From: Bombyx mori
Taxonomy: Eukaryota; Arthropoda; Insecta; Lepidoptera; Bombycidae
NCBI RefSeq assembly: GCF_030269925.1
Contig: NC_085108.1
Span: 3,472,001-3,536,000 of the forward strand
Direction: 5' to 3'
DNA: 64,000 bases
Below, piece after piece: positions 58,320 through 64,000 of this stretch (the stretch's first letter is position 1; each line of letters begins with the position of its first letter). The notes under the pieces were generated by a model. The model had not been told where the DNA came from. It searched no databases and was given only the letters and a program-made list of their open reading frames with translations. The position numbers were made by a program, and so were the translations under genes.

Positions 58320-58690
58320 ATAGATCCACGGGAATAAAGATGGGAGATGGCTAGGTGACTCTGGTTCTTAGCGTCACTCATAAAATTATAGAATTTTTGA
58401 GATAGTCCTTCGTCTTTAAGCTGGTCGGTCCATCGAGCTGGTGCTCGGTCACTTGATTTTTTCCCCCTCTGTATTTAAAACAATTAAGCCCTCCAAGCTT
58501 TCGTCTCCACTTCTCATTATATGGCCAAAGTAACTCAGAAAGCGCTGTTTGCCGACCGTGTACAGTCGCGGGTTGATTTAGGGTTCTGACAGCATCGACT
58601 GATTTGAAGGTTTAGCGCGATCTACGATATCCTCAGCATACGCCTCCAACACCACACTTCGAAGGCATCGGTCCATGCAATAAAGTGCAG
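58320..58690 (-). pseudogene. Decayed LINE reverse-transcriptase C-terminus
   Basis: On the minus strand, pieces in shifted frames read QRFLSYFGHIMRSGDESLEG LIVL, then KSSDRAPARWTDQLKDEGLS QKFYNFMSDAKNQSH. FGHIMR and RAPARWTDQ are hallmarks of non-LTR retrotransposon C-termini (RTE-like layout). Frameshifts and stops show it is dead. Confidence 0.6.
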
Positions 58691-59790
58691 AACTATATCA
58701 CTGCTCTCGCGAAGATCTTGACTAAGCACCAATTAACTTGACTAAAGAACATTTATTAGTTGGAACGTCCAATTACGCAGTTTTCGAAGTAAATTATCAT
58801 GTCACGACTTTAGAAGATACGATCTAATAGATTGTCAATGGTAGTTTCGTCTTAGAGAAATATTCGCTAGGAGTGAATTTAGTAGAAATACTGCAAGGAG
58901 AAAACCGACTGTCGTCAGAACAAAATAATACTAAAAATAAATATATTCATCTAAAATTAGGAAACTTAACAAATATATATATCTCGTTACTGCGAGCCCA
59001 GAGAAATTATGTCATATATTCATATATTTCATTAGATAAAAAGCAATAAAGCAAATGTTTATAAAAACTCCTAGGTTTCTGTAAATTTTGCACAATCAGC
59101 CAAGACCCCAGCTGATAGGTCATTAAAAATATCTAAAGAACTGCGGATACAAGTGGCGGCTATAGTCACCACTTTATATACACGGTTTTCTTCCACTGCA
59201 ACAATTTCAGCTATTTCAGATTAGAAATTCTCAGAGCTAATATTGGCTATATGGCCTCTCTTGCGTTTGGTAGATATGTGACTTCGGGAAAGTCACTGTG
59301 GATTGATGATTGATGTCAGCTGATCTGTCTTAGTGAATGAGGATCTAAAGCGCTTTCCGTGTGAACGAGATATGGGAAGATCGATCGATATTATTGTATA
59401 AATCGCATTTATTTATTTGTTAATAACTAGTTTAAGACTGATGTAAGTGTTGGATGTTCGTTAGATAATACTTGTGTATCTTTCAAGTTGTTAATGCACG
59501 AAATCGGGCCAAATTTTTGCTGTATTTTCTCTCAAAGTAATAACAAAACATTGTTTACCAGTTCTAATGAGCAGATAATTTATTATTGTATCGTTAAAGA
59601 GTTCGTTCAATTTTATTATTTGTTCAATTAAATTTGTGCATTTATTAAATGTTTAAGTTACGAATAAAATTTTATTTAAAACTAAATAGAGTTTTTTATT
59701 GGCTGCAACCAAATCTAGTGAGTGTGAAATTTTTAAACAAAAGTATATGCATAATCGCCGTGTTGATGAGCATTTAACTCATTGAATCCT
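58691..59790. other. Intergenic, nothing recognised
   Basis: AT-rich sequence between flz and gene 3. Confidence 0.45.
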
Positions 59791-59978
59791 GTTAGGTTTC
59801 GTAGACACAGCCCATTGAGTTTCTCGCCGGATCTTCTGCGTGGGTCTCGATTCCAATCCAGTGGTAGATTCTGCACTGCTCTTGCTACAGCAAATTCTCT
59901 TAGGTCGAGCCCGTGAGCTCGCCTACCCGTGTGTAGATGGTATAGCCGCTTAGATTACAAATGATTAGGTAGGGAAAA
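59791..59978 (+). mobile_element. Jockey-like LINE 3' end, diverged
   Basis: GTAGACACAGCCCATTGAGT to GATTAGGTAGGGAAAA. Confidence 0.65.
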
Positions 59979-61225
59979 TGACTCGCAGATTTATCACCTT
60001 CCAGAATTAATCACCACCGGGCATCGTAGCCACGAAGGTCGGCAGAAATCAAACCGGTCCATTTCAAACTTTAACGCCATCTATTATTGTTTTATTCTTA
60101 TCATAAATATTGAAATTACAATTTTAATTCTGGACAAACAATTCGACACACTTCTTCAATATTACAATATATAATAAGTATGTTGTAGTAGTGACTATGA
60201 ACTCTGGTGAGATTTTTCTTGTCGTTTGGTTCAAAATAAATAAAAGGAACAATTGTAACTAAAAGCCATTTTTGCATTGTAACATATATTTCATAAGCTT
60301 TAACAATAACTACTTACATATTTATTCGCGTTTACATTAACGCCTTACTCAATTTCTAATAATACATGATAAATGTTTTATTATTTTAATCATAAACTTC
60401 AGTACGAAAAAAAGATGAGGTTTCATTCCTCAGGCTAAGCATTTTTAGAAGCATAAAGCTAATTTAATAAAAAAATCGTTTCAACACGAATTCACGTGTA
60501 GTCTTTAACTTTTAAGGGTGTTCGGTGATTTTTTAACCGATTCTTTAAAGAAGTCTTATAGTAAAATTACCACATTTGAACTTATTAAGTAGAAGCACAA
60601 TAAATTGTGGCATCTATAATTGTTTTTCTAAATTAAACAAAGTAAAAAATGGCCATCGGAGCCTCTGATTTCGAAAATAGCTGAAGTATTCCATCACAGT
60701 TACAATAATACATATTTGAACCTACAATTAATAATAATTACAGTATTTGACAATTATGTTCAACAGAAGATAATATTTCTATCGATATGTGTTCATCTAC
60801 ATCTTAATTACTATTATTTTTCTCAAATTTTTATTGATGCAGCACAGCAGTTTTTTTTTTTAAATTTACTAAACCCTAAATTATAAACTAGATTACATTT
60901 CAAAAATTTTATTGGTTAAATAGTTTTATTATTACATATATGCTTTTATCCAAAAAGCATATGCTAAAACCAACTCTTTATGTAACGTTGAATAAAGAGT
61001 ACCGTAAAGGATATTATCAACTTTTACTAAATTTTTTCATCAGAATCTTTCTAAATTCTAATGCAAAACTTATGTTATAATCTTGTTATGATAAAGAGTT
61101 GATACCTAATGTAATACTTAAGCGCTATTATTGTGCAAACTACGTTATAAGCGCGGATCTATTAGGCTCTAATCTAATCTAATTGATAACATAGACGATA
61201 TATTGTTTTACGCCTTTGTGTATAT
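59979..61225. other. Intergenic and possible distal 3' UTR of gene 3
   Basis: AT-rich, no repeat or gene recognised. Confidence 0.4.
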
Positions 61226-61231
61226 TTTATT
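61226..61231 (-). terminator. Candidate poly(A) signal of gene 3
   Basis: TTTATT on the plus strand is AATAAA on the minus strand, 150 bases after the stop codon at 61381-61383. Confidence 0.5.
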
Positions 61232-61380
61232 TGCCTTCAATACTAATTTAAGCAGTTTTCTCCTCTAAAACTAGCAATTTTTTTCTGCTCACAGTGACAG
61301 TACGTTTTGATGCTATACGAAAAAGAATCTTTGAAGCAATTAATTTGAAGTATCCGTATTAATTACCACCAAGTTTTAAT

Positions 61381-61970
61381 TTACTTGGAAGTTTTGCCTT
61401 TGTAATGGAGACATTTCTTGCAAATTGCATCTGCCTTGTTCTTGATTGACTGAGTCGAAACAGCCCTCTCGGATTCAGGCTTAGAATCTTCACTGTCGAA
61501 AGGTCCTTCGCTGAATTGCTGAATTAACTTTTTAATGTAGCTTCCGGGTCCTCTGATAGTCAATTTAGTATTACAATCCTGAGTTTTTTCAGATCCATCA
61601 TCATTCTTACGATAATCGCTAAGCATTTGTAGGCCATCTTGAAAATTCTCGAAAGCTTGGGTTATTTTATCTCCAATGTTCAATTTGTCTTGGATATCGC
61701 TTAACTGGACTGGCTTGTGTTCAGTTTCTTCAACGATTTTATTGGATCCCGTAGGAGTTATTATGATTTCGCTGTTCTTCATGTCGATTGTTATTTTAGC
61801 ATCGTCAAGGCACAGGCCAGTTAAAGCCACGTCTACAGATTTGGATCTGTACTGCCGCGATGGTGCTGGAAGTTGCAGTTGATTGGCATCAACGCTGGTC
61901 TCTTGTTTGATCGTTCCTGTTGATATAACTGGTGATGAAGACAATGATGACCTTTCTCCAGGACTCGAGC
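61381..61970 (-). CDS. Gene 3, exon 3 (terminal)
   Basis: It follows TTCTAG and reads SSPGERSSLSSSPVISTGTI to the TAA. An upstream in-frame TTG (61944) is not a start; the frame continues through the splice site. Confidence 0.75.
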
Positions 61971-62758
61971 CTAGAAACCGAAATCATAAATAAGCATTCA
62001 TACACACAGTGCTAGCTGATTACATAGTTAGTAAGTAAATTAGGTAGTTGATCAAAGATTTTGTATTAGTATAAAATTGTTATTTCAAATTATGGTACTC
62101 TTTTATTTTTTATTTAATTATAAGCCTCCACCTGTAGATAATATTTTACCTCAACATATTTTGGCTTCAATTGTTTCAGTGTTTGCCCCTAAAATCACAG
62201 AAAAATTATTAGTTCACACTTCGCGATACAACTAGCCATGAGATAAAGCTCTACTTTTGTTCTTCGTGTTAAATCTAAATGAATATGAAAAGTTCGGTTT
62301 GAGCAAGGTTTTGAATGAAATAATAGACGGTGATAAAATTACAACGAAAATATGAGTTCACAATAGCTAGCAAATACACGCAATGATACTAAAACAAGCT
62401 TGACCATTTCACTAGCAACACATATAGCTACCAATGCGTCTAATACGTAAACCCACCATTGGAAGCATCTTCTCTTTCTTCCTCGAACTGCGGCAGAGGC
62501 TGTTCTATCATCATGCCCTGGACCATATCCATGCAAGAGTCAAGAGAGAACTTCTTGCCACACATTTTGATGCCACGGATACGTCGACGCATCTCTGGTT
62601 AGTACAAGCATTGTGGGTTAGTGGTGTTTGATTGACTCTTGGTAAACAAATATGTTTAGGTATAAATATATTAGCGGTTTTGGTCTCTTCTGATTTAAAT
62701 AGATATTGACAAGGATTTAATAGAATCAAAACTTACCAGGACTGTCTTTAGGTTCCAT
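61381..62758 (-). CDS. Unidentified three-exon protein, 249 residues
   Basis: Exons on the minus strand are 62758-62737, 62594-62457 and 61970-61381. Borders are CCTG|GTAAGT, ACCAG|AGATGC, AATG|GTGGGT and TTCTAG|GCTCGA. The sum is 750 bases, 249 codons plus TAA. The protein starts MEPKDSPEMRRRIRGIKMCG in a good context (AAAAATGG). It continues KKFSLDSCMDMVQGMMIEQP, has a Ser-rich linker (SSPGERSSLSSSP), a segment with KITIDMKNSEIIITPTGSNK, and ends ADAICKKCLHYKGKTSK. There is no signal peptide or membrane segment, and the basic start suggests a nuclear or cytoplasmic protein. I do not recognise a family. The GTGGGT donor is the weakest border. Confidence 0.72.
62457..62594 (-). CDS. Gene 3, exon 2
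   Basis: It encodes EMRRRIRGIKMCGKKFSLDS and CMDMVQGMMIEQPLPQFEEE then REDASN. Both junction codons (Glu and Gly) are restored by splicing. Open frames in the other readings here are shadows. Confidence 0.7.
62737..62758 (-). CDS. Gene 3, exon 1 coding part
   Basis: 22 coding bases (MEPKDSP plus one base) before GTAAGT. The exon surely extends 5' as leader. Confidence 0.7.
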
Positions 62759-62930
62759 TTTTAGTTGCGCAAAAGTCTGCGCGCACGATGTTAGAACCTG
62801 TTCATAATCACAGATGGCAGCGTGAGTTCCGTTCACGATTTTTGGACTCATCGGACTGTTTGCGAGAAGAAGACTTGTCCCGAAAGTCGCGTTTAATTCT
62901 CGGGTTTCTGGAATGTCAACTCCAATTGAA

Positions 62931-63374
62931 TTTTTTTTTATTGCTTAGATTGGTGAAACGAGCTCACGACCCACCTGGTGTTAAGTGGTTACTGGAGCCC
63001 ATTGACATCTACAATGTAAATTCCGACACCCACCTTGAGACATGAGTTGTAAGGTCTCACTTTTAACAGTACATCGGCTGCCCCGCCCTTCATACCGAAA
63101 CGCATTACTGCTTCACGGCAGAAATAGGCGGGGCGGTGGTACATACCCGTGCGGACTCACAAGACTTCCTACCACCAGTAATTATGCAAACTTTAATTTT
63201 GTGGCTTTGATTTTTATCACCCAATGTTATTCCTTCACCGTGCAAGTCAATCGTGAACATTTGTTAAGTACGTATTTCATAGGAAAAATTGGTACCTGCC
63301 GGCAGGATTCGAACGCTTATGCATCGCTATATACGAAAGCACCGGACGTCTTATCCTTTAGGCCACGACGACTT
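62931..63374 (-). mobile_element. Bm1 SINE, full-length, 5' of gene 3
   Basis: Tail, body and head (AGGCCACGACGACTT) are complete. AATTGA flanks both sides (62924-62929 and 63376-63381), a possible short target duplication. It starts about 170 bases upstream of the gene 3 start codon, in the same transcriptional direction. Confidence 0.85.
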
Positions 63375-64000
63375 TAATTGATTATTGAATCTTTTTTAAT
63401 AATATCCTCTCTCAATTCCGTATAACAAATTGGTAGCAGCGTTGGGATCAAAAAACATAATAAAAGATCCTCGGTATCCCACCTTTGCCACCAATTTGCC
63501 CCCCGGCCAGGATTAAACCCACACCCTTAATGGTGAATTTATGTTATGTTGTGTAATGATGCGGATTCTAGAATTATTAGAAATAGGAGGTAATTCCGGA
63601 TCTGGAGATACATCTGGATTATGGATATAGTTGAATCTTAAATAGTTTATAGACTAAAGCTACACTTAAAATTATCACAATAGTGTATACAATTAGAAAT
63701 TTATTTATTTATGAAATAATCGTCACCTATAAGTACCTGAGGTTGTTCAATGATCATATTAAGCTTACTGTTAAGATTTTCGAGGTTATCTTTCTAGTTA
63801 ATAAATTAGGTAGTTAATAAATTTAGAAGTTATGAAATGAAAAGGCTAGTATGTTTAAGACGAGTTCTAGGAAAGGACACGGCTGGATCAGAATTATTTG
63901 GATGGTTTGAAGTGTATTTGATAATTTCAAAGTCGCCGGTAAAACTGCCTATTTTTTAAATGTTTTTCCTATATGGTAGTTGGATACCATTGCAATATAC
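63375..64000. other. Window end, nothing recognised
   Basis: AT-rich. A short GTTGGGATCAAAA/AGGATTAAACCCACACC segment (63440-63530) is GC-richer but unidentified. Confidence 0.4.

Overview
This window is lepidopteran nuclear DNA, most likely a silkworm (Bombyx). It is AT-rich, its genes are split by introns, and it is packed with Bm1-type SINEs: tRNA-like heads, a shared body, and tails reading ...CATCTAAGCAATAAAAA. It also holds jockey-like LINE 3' ends and several families of Helitron-like elements (5' TC, 3' CTAG or CTAA, inserted between A and T). I read three protein genes; the rest is mostly transposon-derived.

Gene 1 (+, 5'-truncated by the window edge, <1-4245) encodes a proline-rich, probably secreted or extracellular-matrix protein. 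Besides its longer exons it has two tiny Cys-rich exons (1339-1405 and 1808-1908). It ends at a TAA with an AATAAA 18 bases downstream. Gene 2 (+, 19743-57546) is a filzig-like (flz) mosaic serine protease. A 40-codon signal-peptide exon at 19743-19863 is followed by a 29.9-kb, transposon-filled intron. Then come a large exon with a six-Cys domain and a Thr/Pro-rich stalk (49740-51868), a short stalk exon, and five exons for a trypsin-like catalytic domain. All phases agree, giving 1052 codons plus stop. Gene 3 (-, 61381-62758) has three phase-consistent exons encoding a 249-residue protein I do not recognise.

Layout: 1-4.3 kb, gene 1; 4.3-19.3 kb, intergenic DNA with MITEs, a minisatellite, SINEs, LINE 3' ends and Helitrons; 19.3-19.9 kb, presumed flz promoter and first exon; 19.9-49.7 kb, flz intron 1, the main transposon bed; 49.7-57.5 kb, flz body; 57.5-61.2 kb, mostly featureless with LINE relics; 61.2-62.8 kb, gene 3; 62.9-63.4 kb, a full-length Bm1 just upstream of gene 3.

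The most interesting structures are: the hidden short exons of flz and gene 1; a Helitron inserted into another copy of its own family at an A^T site, inside a run of end-to-end Helitrons (44.7-46.6 kb); an unclassified 1.36-kb element with perfect 26-bp terminal inverted repeats and a perfect 8-bp target duplication (38.09-39.45 kb); two nested retroposon insertions with clear target-site duplications; and a 21-bp minisatellite that appears to have grown out of the coding end of a LINE. I found no tRNA or rRNA gene, CRISPR array or prokaryotic-type feature. Family names for repeats come from remembered consensus features, not a database search. Boundaries of diverged copies are good to about 10 bases.
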